Shown here: piece after piece, positions 1-6,368 of the stretch
How the letters are laid out: each line of letters starts with the position of its first letter
Position numbering within the stretch: position 1 is the first letter of the stretch
Notes under the pieces: generated by a model
The model's input: only the letters and a program-made list of their open reading frames with translations
Database searches by the model: none
Told to the model about the DNA's origin: nothing
Assembly (NCBI GenBank): GCA_023423605.1
Contig: JAFAFF010000122.1
Span: 1-10,211, forward strand
DNA: 10,211 nucleotides
Origin: Pseudomonadota bacterium
Lineage (GTDB): Bacteria > Pseudomonadota > Gammaproteobacteria > Xanthomonadales > Xanthomonadaceae
Direction of reading: 5' to 3'
Program-made: the position numbers and the translations under genes

Positions 1-101
1 TCGAGTGGCTGGATCAGCACGCAGCCCTGCTGCGCCCAGAACTGGTTCAGGGTCTGGATCAGGCCCTGGAAGGTAATCGGAACGGTCGGGGTCGCGGACA
101 T
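1..101 (-). CDS. glyQ: Glycyl-tRNA synthetase alpha subunit, N-terminal fragment
   Basis: This is the first 33 codons of a gene that leaves the window at its left edge. The reverse strand from 101 reads ATG and gives a protein beginning [20 protein letters not shown] and continuing [13 protein letters not shown]. This matches the conserved start of bacterial GlyQ (E. coli has [20 protein letters not shown] and then VQPLD). GlyQ is the catalytic alpha subunit of the alpha2beta2 glycyl-tRNA synthetase, which charges tRNA-Gly in the cytoplasm; glyS (beta) usually follows. The fragment contains the ordered N-terminal segment but none of the class II synthetase motifs, which lie outside. The gene is divergent from the GspE-like gene and shares its upstream region. 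The start is supported by conservation of the segment that follows within about ten residues. Confidence 0.93.
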   Translation of the reverse strand, partial: MSATPTVPITFQGLIQTLNQFWAQQGCVLIQPL

Positions 102-112
102 GCGGACGATTC

Positions 113-143
113 TTGGCCTGCGAAAGGGGTGCGCTAGTATAAC
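113..143. promoter_or_regulatory. Overlapping divergent promoter candidates (glyQ / gspE-like)
   Basis: On the minus strand, 136-141 reads TATACT, a 5/6 match to the -10 consensus. It would start a transcript near 129 and give glyQ a leader of about 28 nt, but no good -35 lies 16-18 bp upstream of it. On the plus strand, TTGGCC (113-118) and TAGTAT (135-140) are spaced 16 bp, and TATAAC (138-143) is an alternative -10. The two -10 elements share bases, so the two promoters could not both be occupied at once. This is inference from consensus matching alone. Confidence 0.35.
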
Positions 144-154
144 GAGCGGCCACC

Positions 155-185
155 GCCGGGCGCGGGGCACCCCGCAGGCCGGGCG
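155..185. repeat. GC-rich hairpin flanked by an 8-bp direct repeat
   Basis: GCGGGG (162-167) and CCCCGC (170-175) form a perfect 6-bp inverted repeat with a 2-nt centre. It is bracketed by two copies of GCCGGGCG at 155-162 and 178-185. The structure lies between the putative promoters and the start of the GspE-like gene, so it would be in that gene's 5' leader. It has no T-run and is not an intrinsic terminator. In DNA this GC-rich, a structure of this size could be chance. Confidence 0.3.
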
Positions 186-213
186 ACGGCGCCTTTCCCG
201 CGTCAGTTGTTCC

Positions 214-245
214 GAGGAACCCGGCCGATGGCCCTGCCCCGATGA
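214..245 (+). promoter_or_regulatory. Shine-Dalgarno with five-codon leader ORF coupled to the gspE-like start
   Basis: GAGGAA at 214-219 is the best ribosome-binding site in this leader. It sits 8 nt before an ATG at 228, not before the ATPase ATG at 242. The ATG at 228 opens a five-codon frame (Met-Ala-Leu-Pro-Arg) that stops with TGA at 243-245, overlapping the ATPase ATG at 242-244. The ATPase start has no Shine-Dalgarno of its own at normal distance. No in-frame start lies further upstream in the 40 nt examined. The layout is that of translational coupling by termination and restart. Whether the leader is translated is inference. Confidence 0.4.
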
Positions 246-2056
246 TTCCGTCCCCCGCCAGCACTGCCCCCCTGCCGCCGGGCCGGCTGCACTTCGAACA
301 GGTCGCTGCGGCGCTGGTCGCCGATGGCCTGGTGGCCGCGCAGGACATCGAGCGGGTGCGCTTTTCCGCGCAGGGCGCGCGCAACGCCAGCGAAGTACAT
401 CCACTGGTACTGCTGGCCAACCAGAAACTGGCCGCTGCCGGTGGCGGTGAACTGGGCCTGGAGCGACTGTCTGAATGGCTGGCCAGACGCACCGGCGTGC
501 GCTACCTGAGGATCGATCCGACCCGCGTGGATGTGGCCAGCGTCACTTCATTGGTGTCGCATGCCTATGCGCGCCGTCATCGCTTCCTGCCCCTGGCGGT
601 GGACGGCGAACGGGTGCTGGTGGCGACCAGCGAGCCGCTGGCACAGGAATGGAGCCGCGACCTGCAGCACCTTACCCGCCGTCATATCGAAGTGGCGATG
701 GTCAATCCGCTGGACCTGCATCGCTACACGATGGAGTTCTACGGGGTGACGCGCTCGGTGCGTGGCGCCCGTGGCGATGCCCGCGGCGAGGTCGGCAGCA
801 CCCTGCCCAGCTTCGAGCAGCTGGTGGAACTGGGCCGCGCCGGTGACGTCAACGCCGACGACCAGCACATCGTGCATATCGTCGATTGGCTGCTGCAGTA
901 TGCCTATGAGCAGCGGGCGTCGGACATCCACCTGGAACCCCGGCGCGACATGGGACGCATGCGCTTCCGCATCGACGGCGTGCTGCACAAGGTGTTCGAG
1001 GTGCCACCGGCGGTGATGACCGCCGTGGTCAGCCGCATCAAGGTGCTGGGGCGCATGGACCTGGCCGAGCGCCGGCGGCCGCAGGATGGCCGCATCAAGA
1101 CCCGTTCGCCGGGCGGCCGTGAAGTGGAAATGCGCCTGAGCACCATGCCCACGGCCTTCGGTGAGAAATGCGTGATGCGCATCTTCGATCCGGATTCTGC
1201 GTTCAAGAGCATCGACCAGTTGGGCTTCAGCGCGCAGGAAGCGGCCGGCTGGACGGCGCTGGTGGAGCAGCCGCACGGTATCGTGCTGGTGACCGGTCCG
1301 ACCGGTTCGGGCAAGACCACCACGCTGTACTCCACCCTGAAGCGGTTGGCCACGCCGGACGTGAACGTGTGCACGGTGGAAGATCCGATCGAGATGATCG
1401 CCCCCGAGTTCAACCAGATGCAGGTGCAGACCAACATCGACCTGGACTTCGCCAGCGGCGTGCGCACCCTGCTGCGCCAGGACCCGGATATCATCATGAT
1501 CGGCGAGATCCGCGACCTGGAAACTGCGCAGATGGCGGTGCAGGCGTCGCTGACCGGCCACCTGGTGCTGTCCACGCTGCACACCAACGATGCCGCCTCG
1601 GCCGTGACCCGCCTGCTGGACCTGGGCGTGCCGCACTATCTGCTGGCCTCCACCGTGAACGGCATCCTGGCGCAGCGCCTGGTGCGCACCCTGTGCCCGC
1701 ACTGCAAGGCGCCGCATCGGCTGGAGGCGGCCGATTGGGCGGTGCTGGCTGATGCCGGTAATGCATATCCGGATGACGCCACGCCGTATCGGCCGGTCGG
1801 TTGCCTGGAATGCCGACGCACCGGTTTCCTCGGCCGCATAGGCCTGTATGAGTTGCTGCCATTGGGTTCGCGGCTGCGCAGGCTGATCCGCGCCGACATG
1901 GATCTGGCCGGTTTCAGCCATGCCGCACGCGCCGAAGGCCTGCGTACACTGCGCCAGGCAGGCCTTGAAAAGGTGGCCATGGGGCTGACTACAATCGAGG
2001 AAGTCCTCTCTGTCGTGCCGCCCGTCGATGAATTCCCCGCCGTTCCTGATCGTTGA
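242..2056 (+). CDS. GspE/PulE-family secretion or pilus assembly ATPase (orphan)
   Basis: This 604-residue protein is a cytoplasmic hexameric ATPase of the type II secretion / type IV pilus assembly family. The N-terminal region (about 15-170) resembles the T2SSE/MshE N-domain, although the first repeat reads RLHF where the c-di-GMP-binding version usually has RLG. The N2-type sensor domain follows (about 205-330, with RASDIHLEP and [10 protein letters not shown]). The core shows Walker A GPTGSGKT (352-359, catalytic K358), the Asp box TVEDPIE (378-384), Walker [13 protein letters not shown] (414-425, E422) and the His box [12 protein letters not shown] (439-450). A four-cysteine zinc module, C485-x2-C488 and C521-x2-C524, is typical of GspE and PilB. 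All key residues are present. No gsp, xps or pil genes adjoin it; the next gene is an amidotransferase. It is therefore an orphan rather than the xpsE of a complete operon, and the machine it serves cannot be read from this window. Confidence 0.9.
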   Translation: MIPSPASTAPLPPGRLHFEQVAAALVADGLVAAQDIERVRFSAQGARNASEVHPLVLLANQKLAAAGGGELGLERLSEWLARRTGVRYLRIDPTRVDVASVTSLVSHAYARRHRFLPLAVDGERVLVATSEPLAQEWSRDLQHLTRRHIEVAMVNPLDLHRYTMEFYGVTRSVRGARGDARGEVGSTLPSFEQLVELGRAGDVNADDQHIVHIVDWLLQYAYEQRASDIHLEPRRDMGRMRFRIDGVLHKVFEVPPAVMTAVVSRIKVLGRMDLAERRRPQDGRIKTRSPGGREVEMRLSTMPTAFGEKCVMRIFDPDSAFKSIDQLGFSAQEAAGWTALVEQPHGIVLVTGPTGSGKTTTLYSTLKRLATPDVNVCTVEDPIEMIAPEFNQMQVQTNIDLDFASGVRTLLRQDPDIIMIGEIRDLETAQMAVQASLTGHLVLSTLHTNDAASAVTRLLDLGVPHYLLASTVNGILAQRLVRTLCPHCKAPHRLEAADWAVLADAGNAYPDDATPYRPVGCLECRRTGFLGRIGLYELLPLGSRLRRLIRADMDLAGFSHAARAEGLRTLRQAGLEKVAMGLTTIEEVLSVVPPVDEFPAVPDR

Positions 2057-2774
2057 AACCGGTCGCCCGCTCGCCGCGTTGCGCCGGTACGGGCGCTTTC
2101 CGCACTGGATCCGCGTTGCCGCGGGCCTGCAGCGGGATGACACCGTGGTGGTGGATGCGGAAAACGGCGAGCCGTTGCCGGATGTACACGACTACGCCGG
2201 CGTGCTGGTCACCGGCTCGGCCGCGTACGTGACCGACCGCGCCGACTGGAGCGAACGCAGCGCGGCATGGCTGCGCGCGGCGGTGCACGGCGGCACGCCG
2301 GTGTTCGGCATCTGCTACGGCCACCAGTTGCTGGCGCATGCACTGGGCGGGCAGGTGGACTACAACCCGGCCGGCCGCGAATCGGGCACCATCGAACTGT
2401 CACTGGATGCGGCCGCCGGCGAGGACCCGCTGTTCAGGGGCCTGCCAGCACGCTTTCCCGCCCATGCCACGCACCTGCAGAGCGTGCTGCGTGCCCCGGA
2501 AGGGGCGGCGGTGCTGGCGCGCTCCCCGATGGATGGCTGCCACGCCTTCCGCTGGGGCGATCGCGCATGGGGCGTGCAGTTCCATCCGGAATTCGCCACC
2601 CACCACATGCGCGGCTACGTCCGCGCGCGTGCCCACTGCATCGTCCAGCATGGCGGTTGCGCGCGCAGCATCGAACGCGCGGTCAGCGCCGCGCCGCTGG
2701 CGCGGCAGCTGCTGCGCCGTTTCGTGCGCCAGGCCCGCCACGCTTCAGGTCACGCCGCGCCAAAACAGGGATAA
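2028..2774 (+). CDS. Class I glutamine amidotransferase, stand-alone (GuaA-N-like)
   Basis: This 248-residue protein is a single class I (triad) GATase domain, which hydrolyses glutamine and usually passes ammonia to a partner synthetase. The nucleophile elbow is GICYGHQ (94-100, C96). The other triad members lie in FHPEF (H186, E188). LVTGSAAYVTD (60-70) is the strand and loop forming the oxyanion region. No synthetase domain is fused. Family members of this type are annotated only as glutamine amidotransferase or GMP-synthase-like, and the true acceptor is unknown. The ATG at 2028 lies 29 nt inside the ATPase gene and has no clear Shine-Dalgarno, which suggests translational coupling. No alternative start fits before the conserved FLIVETG strand. 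The C-terminal 45 residues (about 205-248) are Arg/Ala-rich and helical. The gene stops with TAA at 2772. Confidence 0.85.
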   Translation: MNSPPFLIVETGRPLAALRRYGRFPHWIRVAAGLQRDDTVVVDAENGEPLPDVHDYAGVLVTGSAAYVTDRADWSERSAAWLRAAVHGGTPVFGICYGHQLLAHALGGQVDYNPAGRESGTIELSLDAAAGEDPLFRGLPARFPAHATHLQSVLRAPEGAAVLARSPMDGCHAFRWGDRAWGVQFHPEFATHHMRGYVRARAHCIVQHGGCARSIERAVSAAPLARQLLRRFVRQARHASGHAAPKQG

Positions 2775-2828
2775 TCAGCGGACGCAGGGAGCCGATCCCT
2801 GTCCTTCCCCCTGTTTCTTCGGAATCGT

Positions 2829-3728
2829 ATGAGCGAGATTCGCAAGCTTCCGGCGTCCGCCGGTGCGGAATGGCTGGTATCCGGCTTCAGCCTGCTGCGC
2901 AGGGCGCCGCTGGGCCTGGGCACGTTGGGTGTGATCTGGGCACTGGCCGCACTGCTGCTGACCGCACTGGCGACCATGACGCCGGTGCTGGCATTGCCGG
3001 CGCAACTGGTGCTGGCACTGGCCGGCCCGTTGATCTTCGGCGGCCTGGTCTGGGCGGTGCGCGAGGTCGACCTGGGGCGTCCGGCGCAGCCGGCGCACCT
3101 GCTGCAGGGCCTGCAGGATGGCCGTGCGCCCCACCTGCTGGCCTCGCTGCTGCCGCAGCTGGTGGCTGGCCTGGTACTGGGCATCCTGCTGCTGCTGCTG
3201 ATCGGCAGCCAGGGCCTGGGCCAGCTCAGCGAGGTGATGACCCGCCTCAACGAACTGAGCCAGTCCGGTGCACAGCCCAGCCCGGCGGAAATGGAGGCGC
3301 TGGCCGCGAGCCTGCCCGCCGGCCGCATCCTGTTGTGGCTGCTGTGCGTGGTGGCGGTCTTCGTGGTGGTGGCGCTGGCGCTGTTCACGCTGTCGCCGCA
3401 GGTGATGTTCGAACACCGCAACGGCCTGCAGGCCCTGCGCCTGAGCCTGCGCGCCTGCGCGCACAACCTGGTGCCGATGCTGGTGTTCTTCCTGCTCGCC
3501 CTGGTAGCAGTGTTCGCGGTGTATTTCCTGGTGATGATCGTGGCGATGATCGCGCAGCTGGTGGGCGGCGCCATGGTGGCGCTGTTCATCGCGCAGCTGC
3601 TGCTGATGGGCGTGGTCATGCCGGTGTTTGCCGGTGCGGTCTATACCGCCTGGAAGCAGATGTTCGGCCTGGATGCACAACCGCCGACGCTGCCGCCAGG
3701 CACGCCATCGAACGTATTCCATGCCTGA
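2829..3728 (+). CDS. BPSS1780-like integral membrane protein, function unknown
   Basis: This 299-residue protein has six probable membrane helices, at about 28-50, 52-77, 104-126, 167-189, 214-240 and 244-270. A hydrophilic, Glu/Gln-rich loop (about 132-163) separates helices 3 and 4. The N-terminal pattern AGAEWLVSGFSLLRRAPLGL followed by a hydrophobic helix, and the two-fold helical organisation, fit the BPSS1780 family of inner-membrane proteins, which has no established function. The short C-terminal tail (278-299) is Pro-rich. The gene begins 54 bp after the amidotransferase, so it is probably in the same transcript. A GGAA (2821-2824) lies close before the ATG. It ends 77 bp from the convergent tatC. 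The assignment is to a family, not a role. Confidence 0.75.
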   Translation: MSEIRKLPASAGAEWLVSGFSLLRRAPLGLGTLGVIWALAALLLTALATMTPVLALPAQLVLALAGPLIFGGLVWAVREVDLGRPAQPAHLLQGLQDGRAPHLLASLLPQLVAGLVLGILLLLLIGSQGLGQLSEVMTRLNELSQSGAQPSPAEMEALAASLPAGRILLWLLCVVAVFVVVALALFTLSPQVMFEHRNGLQALRLSLRACAHNLVPMLVFFLLALVAVFAVYFLVMIVAMIAQLVGGAMVALFIAQLLLMGVVMPVFAGAVYTAWKQMFGLDAQPPTLPPGTPSNVFHA

Positions 3729-3742
3729 TTCCCGCCCTGGTT

Positions 3743-3802
3743 CCCGTCCCGCCGTTGTCCTGCCACACCCCCATGGGGAGGCCGGTCAGGGCAAGGGACG
3801 GG
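3743..3802. repeat. Nested inverted repeats between convergent genes
   Basis: CCCGTCCC (3743-3750) pairs with GGGACGGG (3795-3802). Inside the 44-nt loop is a palindrome CCCCATGGGG (3769-3778). The structure fills the gap between the convergent membrane-protein gene and tatC, where both transcripts should end. It has no T-run on either strand, so it is not a classical intrinsic terminator. It could still slow RNA polymerase or protect 3' ends. The role is inference. Confidence 0.3.
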
Positions 3803-3805
3803 CGA

Positions 3806-4549
3806 TCAGGTGGCCTGTCGTGGATTCGATGGCACCAGCCAGCGGGCGGCGTGGATGCCCAGCTCGTAGAGCAGGCACATCGGCAGGGCCAGCATCAGCT
3901 GCGAGACCACGTCCGGTGGCGTGAGCACGGCGGCCAGCACGAAGATGCCGACGATGGCATACCCCCTGCTTTCCTTGAATTGCTGCGGCGTCACCCAACC
4001 CAGCAGGACCAGGATCACCATCGCCACCGGCAACTCGAAGCTGGCGCCGAAGGCGAAGAATATCGCCAGCACGAAATCCAGATAGGCATTGGCGTCGGGC
4101 GTGATAGCAATCACGTCCGGACGGAAGGTGGTGAGGAAATGAAACACCGCCGGCAGCACCAGGAAATAGGCGAACGCGCAGCCGAGGTAGAACAACGCGA
4201 CCGATGAGGCCAACAGCGGAATCGCCAGACGCTTTTCGCGGGCATACAGGCCGGGCGCGACGAAGGCCCACAGCTGGTACAACAGCCACGGCACGGCCAC
4301 GAAAAGGGCGGCAAAGAAGGTCAGTTTCAGCGGAGCGAAGAACGCGCCGGCCGGATTGATGGCAATCATCGACTGCCCGTTCGGCAGCTGCGACATCAAC
4401 GGCTCGGCGATATAGGTGTAGATGGTGCGCGAAAAAGGCAGCAGCACCAGCAACACCACGCCCAGGCCGATCAAGGCACGTACCAGCCGCCCGCGCAGCT
4501 CCACCAGGTGTTCCACCAGCGAGCTTTCGCCGAATTCCTGTTCGCTCAT
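3806..4549 (-). CDS. tatC: Sec-independent (Tat) translocase subunit TatC
   Basis: This 247-residue inner-membrane protein is the twin-arginine signal receptor that, with TatB, binds folded Tat substrates and recruits TatA. Residues known to matter in E. coli TatC are all present, shifted by two positions. They are E17 and R19 in HLVELR (14-19), F96 and E105 in the first cytoplasmic loop region, E172 in FELPV (171-175) and D213 in LTPPD (209-213). Six helices are visible, starting with about 22-40. The protein is slightly shorter than E. coli TatC because it lacks the acidic C-terminal tail. Its ATG overlaps the tatB stop in an ATGA (4546-4549). A GGAG Shine-Dalgarno (complement of 4558-4561) lies 8 nt upstream inside tatB. 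It is the last gene of a minus-strand tatABC operon. Confidence 0.97.
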   Translation of the reverse strand: MSEQEFGESSLVEHLVELRGRLVRALIGLGVVLLVLLPFSRTIYTYIAEPLMSQLPNGQSMIAINPAGAFFAPLKLTFFAALFVAVPWLLYQLWAFVAPGLYAREKRLAIPLLASSVALFYLGCAFAYFLVLPAVFHFLTTFRPDVIAITPDANAYLDFVLAIFFAFGASFELPVAMVILVLLGWVTPQQFKESRGYAIVGIFVLAAVLTPPDVVSQLMLALPMCLLYELGIHAARWLVPSNPRQAT

Positions 4550-4992
4550 CGGCTGTGCTCCGCATCTGCCGATGGTTTCGTGGGCGCTGGCGACGGCGAT
4601 TCGGCGTCGGCCGTTGCCGCCGGTGCTTCAGCATCGACATGCCCGGTCGAGGCCGCGTCCGTTGACGGCGCCTCGGCGGTGGATCTCACCTCATCGGCCA
4701 GCAGGCGACCGTGGGCATCCAGGTCCCGGGCCTGCCGACGCGCGGCTTCGCCACTGGCGCGCAATTCGTTTTCCGTGTCCTGCATGGAGCGGCGGACATC
4801 CTGCATCTGCCGCTTGATGTCCTCGGCGTGCAGCTCCCGCTCCAGCTCCTGCTTCACCGAATCCCACTGATTGCGCGCGCGCCGCACCCACAGACCGGCG
4901 AAACGCGCCGCCTTCGGCAGGCGTTCAGGGCCCAGTACCACCAGCGCCACGATCGCGATGACCAGCAGCTCGCTGAAACCAATATCGAACAC
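4546..4992 (-). CDS. tatB: Sec-independent (Tat) translocase subunit TatB
   Basis: This 148-residue protein works with TatC in the inner membrane as part of the twin-arginine substrate receptor. The N-terminus MFDIGFSELLVIAIVALVVL with the following GPERLP is the TatB signature: the polar E8, one membrane helix (about 2-20) and the G21-P22 hinge. An amphipathic, charged helix (about 25-80) follows. The tail (about 95-148) is an acidic Ala/Pro/Ser-rich stretch, as usual for TatB and probably disordered. The start codon is GTG (complement of 4990-4992). A strong GGAGAGG ribosome site lies just upstream in the 14-bp gap after tatA, and the conserved FDIGFSEL must be at the N-terminus, so the GTG start is secure. 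Confidence 0.96.
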   Translation of the reverse strand: MFDIGFSELLVIAIVALVVLGPERLPKAARFAGLWVRRARNQWDSVKQELERELHAEDIKRQMQDVRRSMQDTENELRASGEAARRQARDLDAHGRLLADEVRSTAEAPSTDAASTGHVDAEAPAATADAESPSPAPTKPSADAEHSR

Positions 4993-5006
4993 GCTGCCTC
5001 TCCGGG

Positions 5007-5234
5007 TCAGCGCCGATCGCGGTCGTGTTCTTCCTGCGTGCTGCGCGTGGCATCGTGGCGACGCGATTCATCGCCAAGCTGCGCGTCCGGCTTGTCGTCG
5101 TCACGCATGCCCTTCTTGAATTCCTTGACGGCCGAGCCGAGGTCCTTGGCGCCGCTGGTCAGCCGCTTGGTGCCGAACACCAGCAGGACCACGGCCAGCA
5201 CGATCAACCAGTGCCAGATGCTGAAACTGCCCAT
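5007..5234 (-). CDS. tatA: Sec-independent (Tat) translocase subunit TatA
   Basis: This 75-residue protein forms the oligomeric pore or membrane-weakening element of the Tat system. [20 protein letters not shown] is the short membrane helix. It is followed by the FG hinge (F20-G21, exactly as in E. coli TatA) and TKRL. Next comes an amphipathic helix with [12 protein letters not shown] (32-43) and an acidic, charged tail. TatA is told from TatB by the FGTKRL motif and by the absence of the TatB Glu8/GPxRLP pattern. It is the first gene of tatABC. A weak GAG-containing ribosome site precedes the ATG by about 7 nt. The 79-bp gap to the upstream SYLF gene may carry its own promoter. Confidence 0.96.
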   Translation of the reverse strand: MGSFSIWHWLIVLAVVLLVFGTKRLTSGAKDLGSAVKEFKKGMRDDDKPDAQLGDESRRHDATRSTQEEHDRDRR

Positions 5235-5272
5235 AAGACGCTCGCGATGATTTATCAGTGATCAGGAACCCG

Positions 5273-5295
5273 AGCATAGCGCACCGGCCCGGTGC
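5273..5295 (-). promoter_or_regulatory. Possible tatA promoter -10 next to a 15-bp palindrome
   Basis: On the minus strand, TATGCT (complement of 5273-5278) is a fair -10 match about 39 nt before the tatA ATG. No good -35 is seen at 16-18 bp. Where the -35 would lie is the near-perfect palindrome GCACCGG-C-CCGGTGC (5281-5295). This could be an operator-like site, or the weak hairpin ending the SYLF transcript, though no U-run follows it. Both readings are inference. Confidence 0.25.
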
Positions 5296-5313
5296 CGGCG
5301 CGCATGCTGGAAG

Positions 5314-6207
5314 TCAGTTTCCGTCCAGCGATTCGGTACGGATTTCACCTTCGGTCACCGGCTGGAATCCCTGCGGCTGCGGCGCAGCCGGGCCGGACTG
5401 CAGCGGAGCGGTGGTGGCTTCGGTGGCGGGCGGCGGCATTACCTGGGGCGCCGGAGCCGCCGCGGCCGGGCGTGAAGCCGTCGCCACCGGTGCCTGGCCG
5501 GAGGTGCCACGGTTGTTGCGCGCGGCGTAGGTGGCCTCTTCCAGACGATCACGGAAGGCCACCACGTCCATGGATGGAGCACCTGCGACACGGCCCTCGA
5601 AGATCATGCGCGGCGTGGTGCTGCTGCCGTAGGCATCGAGATTGGCGGCATCATCGATCTGCAGCACCGCACCATCCAGGGCGACACCGGCGAACAGGCC
5701 GCGGGCGCGCGACCAAGACCAGATTTCCGCCTTCAGCTGGCCATCGGTGGCAGCGGCGGCATTACGGCCGACCGGGCCGGCGGCAACACCGGCGTCCGCG
5801 CCGAGGGTGAACTTGCCGTTCACCAGATTGTCCAGGCTGCGGTCGTTGCGGAACACCAGCACGACATCGGAGGACTGCACGCCGGCCTGGAACCCGATGC
5901 TGCCCCCGGTAAGCTTGATGAAGACGGGATTGGACCAGCTGCCATCAGCCATCTTCACCGACATCAGCCCATGCCCGCGGCGACCACCGATCACCAGGCC
6001 GGCCTTGATGGTATCGGGAATGACGATGACGGCGCGGCCCTCATCCAGCAGCTTGTCCGGAATGCCCTGTTCGGGGATGTCCTGGATTTCAGCCAGCACG
6101 CGAACCGCGTTGCGGGCACGCTGGTCTTCCTGGGGTCCGGCAAGGGCGACCTGGCTGGTCGTCAGCAGACCAGCAGCAATCAACAGGGAAAAGCGAAGGC
6201 GACGCAT
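5314..6207 (-). CDS. Secreted lipid-binding SYLF/Ysc84-domain protein
   Basis: This 297-residue protein begins with a Sec-type signal peptide (MRRLRFSLLIAAGLLTTSQV then ALA), with probable cleavage after A23, so the mature protein is periplasmic or outer-membrane associated. The SYLF (Ysc84) domain covers about 45-225. Its recognisable glycine-rich blocks are GGRRGHGLMSVK (74-85), GGSIGFQAGVQSSDVVLVF (101-119), FTLGADAGVAAGPVG (133-147) and WSRARGLFAGVALDGAVLQI (165-184). SYLF domains bind phosphoinositides or lipids in eukaryotes; the bacterial role is not established. After the domain is a Pro/Ala-rich tail (about 238-297), probably disordered and not part of the usual fold. A GGAG ribosome site (complement of 6214-6217) is 6 nt from the ATG. 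The gene is divergent from hemH and lies upstream of tatABC on the same strand, with 79 bp between. Confidence 0.85.
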   Translation of the reverse strand: MRRLRFSLLIAAGLLTTSQVALAGPQEDQRARNAVRVLAEIQDIPEQGIPDKLLDEGRAVIVIPDTIKAGLVIGGRRGHGLMSVKMADGSWSNPVFIKLTGGSIGFQAGVQSSDVVLVFRNDRSLDNLVNGKFTLGADAGVAAGPVGRNAAAATDGQLKAEIWSWSRARGLFAGVALDGAVLQIDDAANLDAYGSSTTPRMIFEGRVAGAPSMDVVAFRDRLEEATYAARNNRGTSGQAPVATASRPAAAAPAPQVMPPPATEATTAPLQSGPAAPQPQGFQPVTEGEIRTESLDGN

Positions 6208-6234
6208 GACGGACTCCGTATCGGTTACGAAGAA

Positions 6235-6243
6235 GATATAGCA
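6235..6243 (-). promoter_or_regulatory. Extended -10 promoter candidate for the SYLF gene
   Basis: The minus strand reads TGCTATATC across 6235-6243, an extended -10 (TGn plus TATATC, 4-5/6 to consensus). It would start transcription near 6228, giving a leader of about 20 nt that contains the GGAG ribosome site. No convincing -35 is seen, which is common with extended -10 promoters. Confidence 0.4.
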
Positions 6244-6356
6244 AGTTGTTGAAAGTAGGTGCCTGCGAATGAATCTGCAATGAGCGCCACACGCGTCAAT
6301 TCAGATCTTCGATCAGTTTGATGCATCGATCTCATCCTGCCGTCGGACTGGATCGG

Positions 6357-6362
6357 TCACAA
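6357..6362 (+). promoter_or_regulatory. Possible -10 for a leaderless hemH transcript
   Basis: CACAAT (6357-6362) ends 6 nt before the preferred hemH ATG at 6369. If it works as a -10, transcription would begin at or next to the start codon. No Shine-Dalgarno is visible before 6369, or before the in-frame ATG at 6321, which agrees with leaderless translation. There is no good -35 at the right spacing. The evidence is weak. Confidence 0.25.
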
Positions 6363-6368
6363 TGGCGC

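Noticed and set aside
548..2143. Long minus-strand open frame (531 codons) across the ATPase gene
   Set aside because: It lies antisense to a gene with complete family motifs. Its product is His/Gln/Arg-rich low-complexity sequence, as expected of a shadow frame in GC-rich DNA.
2267..4207. 646-codon plus-strand open frame over the amidotransferase, membrane-protein and tatC region
   Set aside because: The product is repetitive Gly/Ala/Arg/Pro with no motif and crosses three well-supported genes; it is a composition artefact.
6137..6207. Twin-arginine signal in the SYLF protein (begins MRRLRF), tempting because tatABC lies downstream
   Set aside because: The Tat consensus needs hydrophobic residues at the second and third positions after RR. 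Here the second is Arg, and the h-region and ALA cleavage site fit an ordinary Sec signal.
6318..6368. Extended N-terminus of HemH from TTG 6318 or ATG 6321
   Set aside because: The extra residues do not resemble HemH and no ribosome site precedes them. The start at 6369 gives the same length and active-site numbering as E. coli HemH.
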